This document shows, piece after piece, positions 1 to 11,798 of a stretch of DNA of 64,000 nt (position 1 is the first letter of the stretch; the number at the start of each line of letters is the position of its first letter). Made by a program: the position numbers and the translations under genes. The notes under the pieces are model-generated. The model saw nothing but the letters and a program-made list of their open reading frames with translations, ran no database searches and had not been told where the DNA came from. This stretch comes from Liolophura sinensis (taxonomy: Eukaryota > Mollusca > Polyplacophora > Chitonida > Chitonidae): assembly GCF_032854445.1 (NCBI RefSeq), contig NC_088302.1:4087338-4151337 (forward strand), written 5' to 3'.

Positions 1-661
1 AAAAGGCCAACACTCAGTTAACTTCTTTTGTTACAAGCCTTAACATGAATGCCACACAGTTTTAAAGTTTCTCTCAGCAGATTTTGGCCCTGTATTCCTG
101 TCTTTTTATAATTTTTTTAGGCCTTTATGACTTATCTCATGTGCAACTTGCATTTACTTTGAACAATTCTACCACTTTTCACTCCCTGAGAAAACGTAAA
201 CCTGTTTCAACCCTTTATCTTAAACTTCAAGCATCAGTGTCCAGATTTAGCTACTTGTCCTTATAACCTGTTTAACAGTATGTTACCACGATGGCTTCTG
301 AAAATTGTAATTATGACTTTAAATCCACCAAAAACAATAGATTTACTACCCTAGCCGATCCCCAACTGGCCGCCTGATAAAGCTCAGCGGGTGACATCAT
401 AGATGGCCAACCCAAGTCTAGCTGGTCTATATAACCTGGGAATTTGTATCAAAACGATGTCATTTTCAAGATGGATTTACTCACTGGAAGCCATCATGAG
501 GCTGTATCTGCTTTTCTTCCACTTGACCGACATACCAAAGATTGATCAAACTAATGGCGAATGAACTTCTGCTTTGTTTTACCCCCACCAATTCCTATCA
601 CCAGTGTTTGTATACATGTACATATATTTAAAGTCTAATTTTAACTCCTTGGTGTTAAAAT
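1..661. other. Left-edge sequence, probably NBAS intron 1
   Basis: No coding exon, RNA gene or repeat array is recognisable here on either strand. If the NBAS assignment at 1165-1263 is right, this is part of that gene's first intron, read on the minus strand. I looked for the next NBAS segment (the start of the beta-propeller) and did not find it, so the second coding exon is probably outside the window. Confidence 0.4.
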
Positions 662-919
662 TTAGCTGCCTGCCAGGATTTGTTTGGGTGGGAATAAAAC
701 CCTTCCATCATGTGTCATGAATCCAGGCTTTCCTGAGAGCCAAATCATCTGGAAACTTGAAAAAATATCCAGGGTCGACCTGTTTTTACAACCATATGCA
801 GAATAGCAAACTATTTCGTGGAGAAATTCGATATGTTTGTTGTGACTTAACAACAACGTTAACTCGTTAACTGGTGATTTTAATGCCATTGTACTCAGAT
901 TACTGTACTTTTCTTTCAA
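662..919 (-). pseudogene. Degenerate THAP-type zinc-finger fragment
   Basis: On the minus strand one frame reads CYSAYGCKNRSTLDIF, and a neighbouring frame continues FKFPDDLALRKAWIHD. Together these match the start of a THAP domain: a CSAYGCKNR-like zinc-binding segment, then a KFP motif, then an LRKxW helix. The switch falls in a run of six T, where one extra T would keep the frame. A stop follows soon after the helix and the downstream Cys/His ligands are not seen. One Tyr sits where a second Cys or Ser is usual. THAP domains occur in host DNA-binding proteins and in P-type transposases. The fragment lies in the putative first intron of NBAS, so a decayed DNA-transposon or retrocopy remnant is likelier than an exon. 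Confidence 0.45.
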
Positions 920-1164
920 AACTGTTTACACTCAATTTAACAATATATACACGTGCAGCTAATCATGAATAAACAACCAATCTGGACACTAATCCTTTAA
1001 GTCAAGAAACATACAGTGTTCGATTCAGGGAGGTGACACTGACTGTCCAACTCAAGTTCCCAACTACCCAAGTTACGATATAGGGGGTTCAATGTACAAA
1101 TGTAGACAGGTGAAAACAGGGGATCATGTATTGTTCGAGAAAATCATTTAACACATAAACGTAC

Positions 1165-1263
1165 AAAGCTCTCTGGCTCCTGGGGCCACTCTGCATGGAT
1201 TGTCAAATCGTATAGGATGTTGTTTTCGTCCGACTTATCCACGTCGTCTGCACTTGACGCCAT
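1165..1263 (-). CDS. NBAS: NBAS-like protein, first coding exon (partial gene)
   Basis: The minus strand opens with ATG at 1263 and encodes 33 residues ending at a GTACGT donor (1164-1159). The segment ILYDLTIHAEWPQEPE resembles the N terminus of vertebrate NBAS (ILYDL..NTEWPPETE). An acidic Ser/Asp-rich leader comes before it, as in NBAS. NBAS is a large peripheral ER protein that, with RINT1 and ZW10, tethers Golgi-derived vesicles; it is also linked to nonsense-mediated decay. Only this exon is in the window and the rest of the gene runs leftward. Its ATG is 425 bp from the PPCDC ATG on the other strand. The call rests on a short match, so it is likely rather than certain. Reading past the donor gives six more residues and then a stop. 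Confidence 0.68.
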
Positions 1264-1688
1264 CTTTATGACTGAAATAATCTCCAACCTGTCAATGTCC
1301 GATAGGATTTTCTTTACTCCTTCACTTGTTGTTAAGGTTCTGCAGAATCTTCAAAAATATTTTGCTTTTTTGTGTTGATAATCAGTCGCTTCTCAATGTT
1401 TTATCTTAAAGTGTACCTGTGTTTCATTAGAGGGTATTTCTTCATGGCGTGCTCAATTTTACAAAAAGGGGAGATCAATTTGGTGTTGAAAAGCTGTTTT
1501 ACACTGTTAGCAATTTACTAGTATAAAAAGGAACAAAGATATATTAGAAAGTAATATGTATGAATTGAGTAGTATTAGGACGACAGCAGAAATGCTAATA
1601 AGAAAATATATTCTGCTGTACTTAATGGTATCACCTGTAGAATAATGGTATCGGCCAAATGGATTCCCCGACAGGGGGAATCCTGAAC
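1264..1688. promoter_or_regulatory. Putative shared NBAS/PPCDC bidirectional promoter region
   Basis: This 425-bp gap separates two start codons that point away from each other, so both 5' UTRs and core promoters must lie here or in upstream noncoding exons. It is AT-rich and I saw no convincing TATA box or initiator. In-frame upstream ATGs exist on the plus strand (1645), but that frame stops just before the PPCDC ATG. Confidence 0.45.
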
Positions 1689-4600
1689 ATGGCCGACGAC
1701 GCAGAGAACGTTGCTGTGGCTAACGTGCCGCCCAAAAAGAACATTTTGATCGGCTGCACAGGGAGTGTCGCGTCGGTTAGAATTCCAACATTAGTTGACG
1801 TTCTGGAAAGACTGCAGTTTCCAGTAAGTGGTATTTGAGCTTCTTATGTTATAATGTAACAAGCTTCTAATGCTGTCCGAGAACTCTTACTTAGTCTTAA
1901 AGCTACCAGTGCCTAGCTCTGTAGGGCTGTGATTAAGTATTCTATCACAGCCCTGTCTTGTTCCATAAGCTTACCTTGAACACCCCTGTGCTTTCTTGCT
2001 GGCTTCAATAAACTACTGCTAGGCACCAAATAATTTGTTTGTCCGTAGTCATAGTCGTCTCAGCTATCAATTCCACGTACATGTAGGTGTTCCCATGTGT
2101 CATCACTAATGAATCCACACAAGCATGAATCTAGTGGAAACTGGATAAATTCTAGCTCTAACTGCCATGTTTGAATGCATGAGTACAAATCTAGAACACC
2201 ATATAAAATGATGACTTTCTTCATATTTCACTTAAAACAAAATTCGTCCTGGATGCGTTAATTGAGAATATGTTCCATTTGCCCAACACTAATTTACGCA
2301 AAGGTCATTCACCGCCAGGATTCTAACCCGATTTTTTAACTAGGCGATGACCCAGCTTATAAATTTTGTTCTTGAAACCACTTGGACGGGATCTAAACTT
2401 CAACATTCAAGATAAGCCCTCTTAGAATGGTAGATAAACAAAGTACATGCCAATTTATGCCTGTGCTACAACATCGTAAATTTTGTAGCCAACCCAGGAT
2501 TCTACCCAGTTGTAGTTTGTGCCAGTGTTTATCTACTGTAAAACCCAGAAATGTCATACACAAGTGACATTACATTCTACCTTACATCAGATTTATGACA
2601 TGTACATGGGACAGTTACATTGTAAAGTGAGTTGCCAAGTACAATATATCACAGTAAAAATCATGGGCATAAAGGTCAAGCACTGGCAGGCATACATGCC
2701 ACTTAAATAAGCTTTCAGTAATTCTATCACATAGAAGCAGTAGGACAGGTAACTCTATCTGGGGTCAGGTTAGGGGTGGGCAGGGGTAGAGGCATAAGGT
2801 CTTAGGTCGGGGAGCAGGTAGTTTTGGTGGGGGAAGAGTTGTCGGTGTTGTATTTTGGTGATAATGTTGTCCATTCAAATATAAACGTCGCATCTGCATG
2901 CCATAGATAGCCATATTACTGACAATAAAATTTCACATAAATGGTAAGTAGCACAGTCTTTTTCTATGTAGGGACTCCATGATTTCTACCTTTCTCAATT
3001 TAATGATTATGTTCTGAATGTGTTCATGCAATTCTCTTTCTAAATGTTAGATATATTAAAAATAGTCTCTTCTGTTTCAATGCTTTATGTTCTCAGTTTA
3101 CAATAATTTTCTAATTAACTAAATTAAAAGCATACAAAATCCAGTTTATGAAAATTTGTCTTTTTACAAGCATATATTCTTTAAGTGTTTAAGTTGTGCT
3201 TCATTGAGAGGTATCTGATGACACAGTGTGGTACAGAGAGTTGACAGTTGCCATCAATTTAAGCAGCAAAAGTACTGTGAGACTGACAGATGTGAAATGA
3301 ACTCCAAGACTTTGTTTGCAGCATTTTACATGCACATCTTTGAACAAACTACCCTTCAACAGAATGCTCACAAAGCATCCATTTTTGTCAACAGTACAGA
3401 GTTGATATCCGCAAAGTAGTATTGACTGAATAACACAATCAAACACCTTAAAACCAGGGTGTACTAGCAGGTACTGTGCTTTTCACAATGAGTACCTGAG
3501 AAGGGGTTAGATTCTAGGCATGCCTGAAACCATCAGAAAAGAAGGGTGCAGTACCATGGATCAGTCTCTTAACTTATGGCATTATTCCCGAATTAAAATT
3601 TGAATGTGAATGCTAATTTTCAGTTTTATCCTAAAAGTCTAAGACATCTCTACTCATTAAAATAAAAAAATCCTATGGCTTGTAACCATTTTAGCACAGT
3701 TAACTGTTTTGAAGTTTAGATTAAGTGTGACTTAAATCTAAGACATGTTGTTCTTGGGGAATGGATAGCAAAGTGAGTGTACAGTACTTTGACTGCCACA
3801 TCAGCTACCAGAGAGCGCTGTGCTACTTCTGTGCACAACGAAATCAGTGATGATAGGATGTCACAGAATAACGGTCTCATGGGCTAACAGACCACCTGTC
3901 TAGTAACAGGTTCACATAGTGTCTTTGGACCAGATCAGTGGGCATATGACGGAATGCTCTGTGTGACCAGCGACATGACGGATGACTTTTGCAGTATAAT
4001 GAATTTCACATATGTCAAAAGGCTCATGTGATAGCGTTAACAGCTTCAATTTACGAAACCAGTTCCTGCAGCCAAATGGAGCTGATATTTTTAGGATATA
4101 GCCGAGACAAAATTGGGCAAGTCATTCCGTAATAGCTCATTTATAGTGTCCCTGCTACAGACGACCTTTCCGTAAGGACGGAATTGACCAATCTGGTGGG
4201 ATTATGACCTTTATTCTAGAGGAAATCCCAAGCAAACGATTCATATGTTTGGAAGTAGAACAAGTTGAGAGATATATCGCCATGTCCATAGGCCTGTATC
4301 GCCCGCCAGGCGAGAATATGGGACTCTTCATCAAATAACCATATAAAATAGAGAATATGACAGAATTTTGTTTTTATTATTAAACCTAGATATTGTCTCA
4401 GTGCATCATCTGCCAATACACACCGTTTTGCCTGGTAAAAAAGCGTAAAAACATAAATCAGTTTTAAATCCGAACACGATACCGCGATAGATTATGCAAC
4501 ATAAGCAAATTGATTGCTTTTGAAATGCACATGGACAAGTGTATCCTTCTGCCTATACTCTATTGGACAAGTGTATCCTTCTGCCTGTACTCTATTGGAC

Positions 4601-7600
4601 AAGTGTATCCTTCTGCCTATACTCTATTGGACAAGTGTATCCTTCTGCCTGTACTCTATTGGACAAGTGTATCCTTGTGCCTGTACTCTATTGGACAAGT
4701 GTATCCTTCTGCCTGTACTCTATTGGACAAGTATATCCTTCTGCCTGTACTCTATTGGACAAGTGTATCCTTCTGCCTATACTCTATTGGACAAGTGTAT
4801 CTTTCTGCCTATACTCTATTGGACAAGTGTATCCTTCTACCTGTACTCTATTGGACAAGTGTATCCTTCTGCCTGTACTCTATTGGACAAGTATATCCTT
4901 CTGCCTGTGCTCTATTGGACAAGTGTATCCTTCTGCCTATACTCTATTGGACAAGTGTATCCTTCTGCGTATACTCTATTGGACAAGTGTATCCTTCTAC
5001 CTGTACTCTATTGGACAAGTGTATCCTTCTGCCTGTACTCTATTGGACAAGTGTATCCTTCTGCCTGTACTCTATTGGACAAGTGTATCCTTCTGCCTAT
5101 ACTCTATTGGACAAGTGTATCCTTCTGCCTATACTCTATTGGACAAGTGTATCCTTCTACCTGTACTCTATTGGACAAGTGTATCCTTCTGCCTGTACTC
5201 TATTGGACAAGTGTATCCTTCTGCGTATACTCTATTGGACAAGTCTATCCTTCTGCCTATACTCTATTGGACAAGTGTATCCTTCTGCCTGTACTCCATT
5301 GGACAAGTGTATCCTTCTGCCTATACTCTATTGGACAAGTGTATCCTTCTGCCTATACTCTATTGGACAAGTGTATCCTTCTACCTGTACTCTATTGGAC
5401 AAGTGTATTCTTCTGCCTGTACTCTATTGGACAAGTGTATCCTTCTGCCTGTACTCTATTGGACAAGTGTATCCTTCTGCGTATACTCTATTGGACAAGT
5501 ATATCCTTCTGCCTATACTCTATTGGACAAGTGTATCCTTCTGCCTGTACTCTATTGGACAAGTATATCCTTCTGCCTGTACTCTATTGGACAAGTGTAT
5601 CCTTCTGCCTATACTCTATTGGACAAGTGTATCCTTCTGCCTATACTCTATTGGACAAGTGTATCCTTCTACCTGTACTCTATTGGACAAGTGTATCCTT
5701 CTGCCTGTACTCTATTGGACAAGTGTATCCTTCTGCCTGTACTCTATTGGGCAAGTGTATCCTTCTGTGTATACTCTATTGGACAAGTATATCCTTCTGC
5801 CTATACTCTATTGGACAAGTGTATCCTTCTACCTGTACTCTATTGGACAAGTGTATCCTTCTGCCTGTACTCTATTGGACAAGTATATCCTTCTACCTGT
5901 ACTCTATTGGACAAGTGTATCCTTCTGCATATACTCTATTGGACAAGTGTATCCTTCTGCCTATGCTCTATTGGACAAGTGTATCCTTCTACCTGTACTC
6001 TATTGGACAAGTGTATCCTTCTGTCTGTACTCTATTGGACAAGTGTATCCTTCTGCCTGTACTCTATTGGACAAGTGTATCCTTCTGCGTATACTCTATT
6101 GGACAAGTGTATCCTTCTGCCTGTACTCTATTGGACAAGTGTATCCTTCTACCTGTACTCTATTGGACAAGTGTATCCTTCTACCTGTACTCTATTGGAC
6201 AAGTGTATCCTTCTGCCTGTACTCTATTGGACAAGTGTATCCTTCTGCCTGTACTCTATTGGACAAGTGTATCCTTCTGCCTGTACTCTATTGGACAAGT
6301 GTATCCTTCTGCGTATACTCTATTAGACAAGTGTATCCTTCTGCGTATACTCTATTAGACAAGTGTATCCTTCTGTCTGTACTCTATTGGACAAGTGTAT
6401 CCTTCTGCGTATACTCTATTAGACAAGTGTATCCTTCTGTCTGTACTCCATTGGACAAGTGTATCCTTCTGCCTGTACTCCATTGGACAAGTGTATCCTT
6501 CTGCGTATACTCTATTGGACAAGTGTGTCCTTCTGTCTGTACTCTATTGGACAAGTGTATCCTTCTACCTGTACTCTATTGGACAAGTGTATCCTTCTGC
6601 CTGTACTCTATTGGACAAGTGTATCCTTCTACCTGTACTCTATTGGACAAGTGTATCCTTCTGCGTATATTCTATTGGACAAGTATATCCTTCTGCCTGT
6701 ACTCTATTGGACAAGTGTATCCTTCTGCGTATACTCTATTGGACAAGTGTATCCTTCTGCGTATACTCTATTGGACAAGTGTATCCTTCTACCTGTACTC
6801 TATTGGACAAGTGTATCCTTCTGCCTGTACTCTATTGGACAAGTGTATCCTTCTGCCTGTACTCTATTGGACAAGTGTATCCTTCTGCCTGTACTCTGTT
6901 GGACAAGTGTATCCTTCTGCCTGTACTCTATTGGACAAGTGTATCCTTCTGCGTATACTCTATTAGACAAGTGTATCCTTCTGCCTGTACTCTATTGGAC
7001 AAGTGTATCCTTCTGCCTGTACTCTATTGGACAAGTGTATCCTTCTACCTGTACTCTATTGGACAAGTGTATCCTTCTGCCTGTACTCTATTGGACAAGT
7101 GTATCCTTCTGCCTATACTCTATTGGACAAGTGTATCCTTCTACCTGTACTCTATTGGACAAGTGTATCCTTCTGCGTATACTCTATTGGACAAGTATAT
7201 CCTTCTGCCTGTACTCTATTGGACAAGTGTATCCTTCTACCTGTACTCTATTGGACAAGTGTATCCTTCTACCTGTACTCTATTGGACAAGTGTATCCTT
7301 CTCCCTGTACTCTATTGGACAAGTGTATCCTTCTGCCTGTACTCTATTGGACAAGTGTATCCTTCTGCGTATACTCTATTAGACAAGTGTATCCTTCTGC
7401 GTATACTCTATTAGACAAGTGTATCCTTCTGTCTGTACTCTATTGGACAAGTGTATCCTTCTGCCTGTACTCTATTAGACAAGTGTATCCTTCTACCTGT
7501 ACTCTATTGGACAAGTGTATCCTTCTGCCTGTACTCTATTGGACAAGTGTATCCTTCTGTCTGTACTCTATTGGACAAGTGTATCCTTCTGTCTGTACTC

Positions 7601-10600
7601 TATTGGACAAGTGTATCCTTCTGCCTGTACTCTATTGGACAAGTGTATCCTTCTGTGTATACTCTATTGGACAAGTATATCCTTCTGCGTATACTCTATT
7701 GGACAAGTGTATCCTTCTGCCTGTACTCTATTGGACAAGTGTATCCTTCTACCTGTACTCTATTGGACAAGTGTATCCTTCTGCCTGTACTCTATTGGAC
7801 AAGTGTATCCTTCTGCCTGTACTCTATTGGACAAGTGTATCCTTCTGCCTGTACTCTGTTGGACAAGTGTATCCTTCTGCGTATACTCTATTAGACAAGT
7901 GTATCCTTCTGTCTGTACTCTATTGGACAAGTGTATCCTTCTGCGTATACTCTATTAGACAAGTGTATCCTTCTGTCTGTACTCTATTGGACAAGTGTAT
8001 CCTTCTGCCTGTACTCCATTGGACAAGTGTATCCTTCTGCCTGTACTCTATTGGACAAGTGTATCCTTCTGCCTGTACTCTATTGGACAAGTGTATCCTT
8101 CTGCCTGTACTCTATTGGACAAGTGTATCCTTCTGCGTATACTCTTTTGGACAGGTGTATCCTTCTGCCTGTACTCTATTGGACAAGTGTATCCTTCTGC
8201 GTATACTCTATTGGACAAGTGTATCCTTCTGCGTATACTCTATTGGACAAGTGTATCCTTCTGTGTATACTCTATTGGACAAGTGTATCCTTCTGCCTGT
8301 ACTCTGTTGGACAAGTGCATCCTTCTGCCTATACCCTATTAGATGACTACCTTGCCAACAGGTTCTAGCCCTCCTTTGGCTTTTTCATTAATTTTATAAT
8401 TGTTTATTTGATTGGAGTTTCACACTGAAGAATATTTCAGTTATACGACGGCAGCCAGCGTTATGGTGAGCCAGTATCGATAAGCTTAGCATGCTGGCGT
8501 AGCAAGTGCCCTTGGACCCTCGTATCAATGACCGGCCCGGATAGCACAGTTGGTTGAGCATCGGGAGTGGTAGATCTAGGATCAATCCTGGGTTGAGTCA
8601 CACCTAAGACTTTAAAAGAGGAAGTTGTAACTTCCTCGCTTGGCGTTCAGCATGAAGGGGATAGTGCAACGACTGGTTGACCCGTATCAGTATAATGGCT
8701 CGGGCGGGGCGCCTTACTTGCCTTCGGTAAGTCGTCTCAATGAAACAGCACTAGATAAAAGGGCGGTGGAAATTAGTCCTGCAACAAGGAGGCACTTTTA
8801 CATACACCCTAAGGATTCCTTCGTCGCCGTATGACTGAAAAATTGTTGAGTATGACGTTAAACCCCAAGCATTCACTCACTCACTCATATCAATGCAGCT
8901 CAAGCTGGCATCCTCTCCTCGTAGGTGGGAAAGCCTGCCAGCAGCAACCTACGGATGGTCGTGAGTTTCCCCCGGGCTCTTTCCATTTTCCTACCACCAT
9001 GATGCTGGCAACCACCTTGTAAGGGAAATATTCTTGAGTATCGCGTAAAATTGCGTCAAAGCAAATAAATCAATCAGTCAGATCTATACAAGTGATCGAA
9101 TTCATCTCTCCTGTCTCTATAGGTCTTTCGTATGTGTCATATTTGTAACACTAACGATAATACCTGCTTAGCGAGCTATAGATGTTTACTTGTTTTGTAA
9201 ACCTGAATGTACACACTGGATCTATGTGTCTTTCTATCTGTCAATTTTCCTACATCCAGGCGTTTAATCATATCATCAACTAAACAAAGGATGGATCCCT
9301 ATATACATGTATGCCTACTTTGTCTAGTAACAATATTGATGCTGATAGGCCTACATGGAAAAGTAAGTTCAATGCATTAGATAAGGATAACGCTCCAAAC
9401 ACAGCTTTTCTCGGTGATGCAGTGTCAGATTCCACATCTTCGGTGGACCCCTCAGTACGTACACCCCTGACATCAGTATACAGTCTATACAGTGTCTGCT
9501 ATGGACTACCCATGAGTGCTATACAGACTTTAAGGGCCGCAGACACATTTTTAGGATACCAATTAAGAAAATGATATGATGGAGTACAGAGTATCGTCCC
9601 TTAGTCTTTAGTGCGGGCATTTGTACAGTTGACTGTGTTGGAAGTTTTAGCTCTGAAAATTCTTTCACTTTAATCTCTTGTTCAATGTATTTAACAGCAC
9701 TTTTCCATGTTTTGTATCTTTCAGGTTACAGGCCATTGTCGATGCCAAGTTGAAAGTTCTGGCAATGTTAAGACCAAACTGACAGGCTACTGAAATGGAT
9801 GCTACTTGGTTAATATTGACGGGTTACTGAAGTGGGTGCTACTTGGTTAATATTGACGGGTTACTGAAGTGGATGCTACTTGGTTAATATTGACGGGCTA
9901 CTGAAGTGGATGCTACTTGGTTAATATTGATGGGCTACTGAAGTGGATGCTACTTGGTTAATATGTCTTGTTTCTGTATGTTTTATAGGTGGAAGTGCGC
10001 CTTGTAGCCACGGAACATTCTCTACAGTTCTTTGACCGGGGTCAACTGTCTGTCCAGGTGTACAGAGACGATGATGAGTGGTCTGTAAGTAGATGTGCAT
10101 GAATATATGTACCAATCAGAGGTCACGATACAAAGAAACTCAGCAAGTTTGTATATCGTTCTAAAGAAATAGAGCATTTTCTGGTAGTTGAGGAAGAAAT
10201 CTTGACAGTATTATCATCTTGTCTGCCTTAATGCTCTTGTTTACTTGGTGTAGATTTATCTTTGAATGCTTTTGAGATAAAGATATATTCACTGAATCGC
10301 CCTTATACGAAAAGGGAAAATATTATTGGTTTGATTTGTGTAATTTTTGTAAAAGTGTTACAATAATGACTGCTTCAAATTGTGTGTTATTTTTCACTGA
10401 CGGATTTTTATGCAGTCATGGCAGAAAATGGGTGACCCTGTTTTGCATATAGAGCTTCGTAAGTGGGCGGATATCTTCGTTATAAGTCCCTTGGATGCTA
10501 ATACATTGGCTAAACTTGCGAACGGCATCTGTGATAATTTACTGGTAAGTAGAACTATGCTATGTTGTAAGGCATTGATAAGTCACATGATAAAATACTT

Positions 10601-11798
10601 TAAAAAATACTTTGAAAGCAGTCGGTTGGCTGAGGTCAAATCCACGTTTGTTCTCACCTTGAGATTTGCTACATTCCATATTTGTTCACATGTTACGATT
10701 CGTTGTACCAACTTAATTCCGTAGTTCATTAAAATCAAAATGTGCGAGAAGTCAATCGATTTATGTTAATCCGAGGAAATCACATGAAATAGAGCTTGTT
10801 CTATTTTGGCTAGTCACATGCAACGAGTAGATAAAATTACGAAGACATCATCTCAGGAGAAGTATTTCGTGATACAGTTTATATAATTCGAATTCCTGCC
10901 TCTCAACATAAATTTTCTTCAAAATGAAAGGACTGACATGAACACGGGTTTATTTGATAAGCTAATATGCAAATCTCTTTTCCCTAACATTGGCATCATG
11001 GCAGTTATTCGTACTGCGATGGTAATAATGGAAGGAAATACTGGATGCCCATTTTGGGAATTTTGTGACCTGACATCACATCGTCGAAATCATGAAAATT
11101 TAGCTTATGGATATTTTTTTTACCATTCCTGATATCCATCCTAGAGACACCTGAAATGCTGCTGCAACTTCAGCCATATCCTCATTCTCCGCTAAGAAAT
11201 TATTTTTGAACTTACCACACTATGTGTATTTTGTGTTTCAGACGTGTATTGTCCGGGCGTGGGACCGACGGAAGCCGCTGCTGTTTGCCCCAGCCATGAA
11301 TACTAATATGTTTGAGCATCCTCTTACCAGTCAGCAGATCAGTATTCTACAGGGCTTTGACTACACCTACATTCCCACTATCTGTAAGACCCTGGCTTGT
11401 GGAGACACGGGTGAGACGAAAACTACACTCAACAAGAATGTAAAAGCTCGAAGCAGTTTTATATTTGTTTTTTCTCTCAGTATTAAATAACGTGTTAACT
11501 CAACAATTTATTTATTATCAACTGAGGCTTCAGTTTCCACCGGAATTTCACATTTTGACGGCCTCTGTAACATTTGTTCATAGTTGATGTAACTTTGTAA
11601 ACTAGACATATATTACACCCCCAGACTTCATGTCCGACGACATGAATGTGATCTTGTTTCATACTGAATGTGCACCCTTTGTGAATTTTTACCTTATATT
11701 TTATGTTCACAGGAGCGGGAGGTATGGCAGAAGTCACCACAATAGTACAGAAGATCATAGACGTCTTAGAGGAACTGCCTCAGGCCAGTCAAACCTAA
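1689..11798 (+). CDS. PPCDC: Phosphopantothenoylcysteine decarboxylase, five exons
   Basis: The coding exons are 1689-1823, 9989-10084, 10416-10544, 11242-11410 and 11713-11798. All have GT..AG borders and they join in phase to 204 residues, the length of human PPCDC. The enzyme is an FMN-dependent decarboxylase that turns 4'-phosphopantothenoylcysteine into 4'-phosphopantetheine, the third step of coenzyme A synthesis, in the cytosol. Visible motifs are the flavin-binding GCTGSVAS near the N terminus, DPVLHIELRKWAD with the catalytic His, SPLDANTLAKLANGICDN, the substrate clamp PAMNTNMFEHP (Phe where many family members have Trp) and ACGDTGAGGMAE with the active-site Cys. The start is the first ATG after an in-frame stop. 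Intron 1 (8.2 kb) holds a 3.8-kb minisatellite and two SINE families; intron 1 also ends in a five-copy 37-bp repeat. Confidence 0.96.
1824..4532 (+). other. PPCDC intron 1, part before the 32-bp array
   Basis: This is 2.7 kb of AT-rich unique sequence after a strong GTAAGT donor. I see no conserved exon, RNA gene or transposon in it. Short open frames on both strands look random, with no recognisable domain and no repeat-free coding bias. Confidence 0.6.
4533..8343. repeat. 32-bp minisatellite, about 119 copies
   Basis: A unit of 32 bp (core gtatccttctgcctgtactc followed by tattggacaa) repeats almost without spacing changes for 3.8 kb inside PPCDC intron 1. Units differ at a few fixed positions: gcctgtac, gcctatac, gcgtatac, acctgtac or gtctgtac, and ttgg or ttag. 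The standard unit has no TAA, TAG or TGA in any position on the plus strand, so all three plus frames stay open for hundreds of codons. Because 32 is not a multiple of three, each frame cycles through a 96-bp, 32-residue period. The frames end where a unit carries ttag. These open frames are a by-product of the repeat. Each unit also has ATTGG, an inverted CCAAT box. Confidence 0.97.
8385..8540 (-). mobile_element. SINE family A, partial copy
   Basis: The sequence from ttatttgattggagtttcac through cttatacgacggcagccagc matches, in reverse, the 3' body of the tRNA-derived SINE seen complete at 37001-37266. The tRNA-like head is missing or replaced, and the copy is moderately diverged. It lies just after the 32-bp array in PPCDC intron 1. 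Confidence 0.7.
8525..8895 (+). mobile_element. SINE family B, near full-length copy
   Basis: A tRNA-like head is visible, with an A-box-like tagcacagttggttgagca and a B-box-like ggatcaatcctgg. A body follows, with the tail gactgaaaaattgttgagta and gacgttaaaccccaag, ending in a (tcac)n run. The tail recurs at 15.6, 15.8, 17.15, 28.85, 29.7 and 42.15 kb, so this is a dispersed family. It depends on LINE enzymes for movement. Confidence 0.8.
8896..9085 (+). mobile_element. SINE family A, partial plus-strand copy
   Basis: The sequence carries gcctgccagcagcaacctac, ggatggtcgtgagtttcccc, a diverged ataatgctggccgcc region and gggaaatattcttgagtatc, then an A/T-rich tail with aataaatcaatcag. It lacks the tRNA head and follows directly after the SINE B copy. 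Confidence 0.75.
9785..9963. repeat. 37-bp tandem repeat, five copies
   Basis: The unit contains gaagtggatgctacttggtt followed by aatattgacggg. Five near-identical copies end about 25 bp before the acceptor of PPCDC exon 2, so the array covers the region where the branch point and polypyrimidine tract would be expected to begin. Confidence 0.9.

Noticed and set aside
4510-8368. Nine or more overlapping plus-strand open frames of 115 to 818 codons
   Set aside because: All are readings of the stop-free 32-bp repeat in three frames. They share one 32-residue cycle, have no unique protein sequence and lie in an intron of PPCDC.
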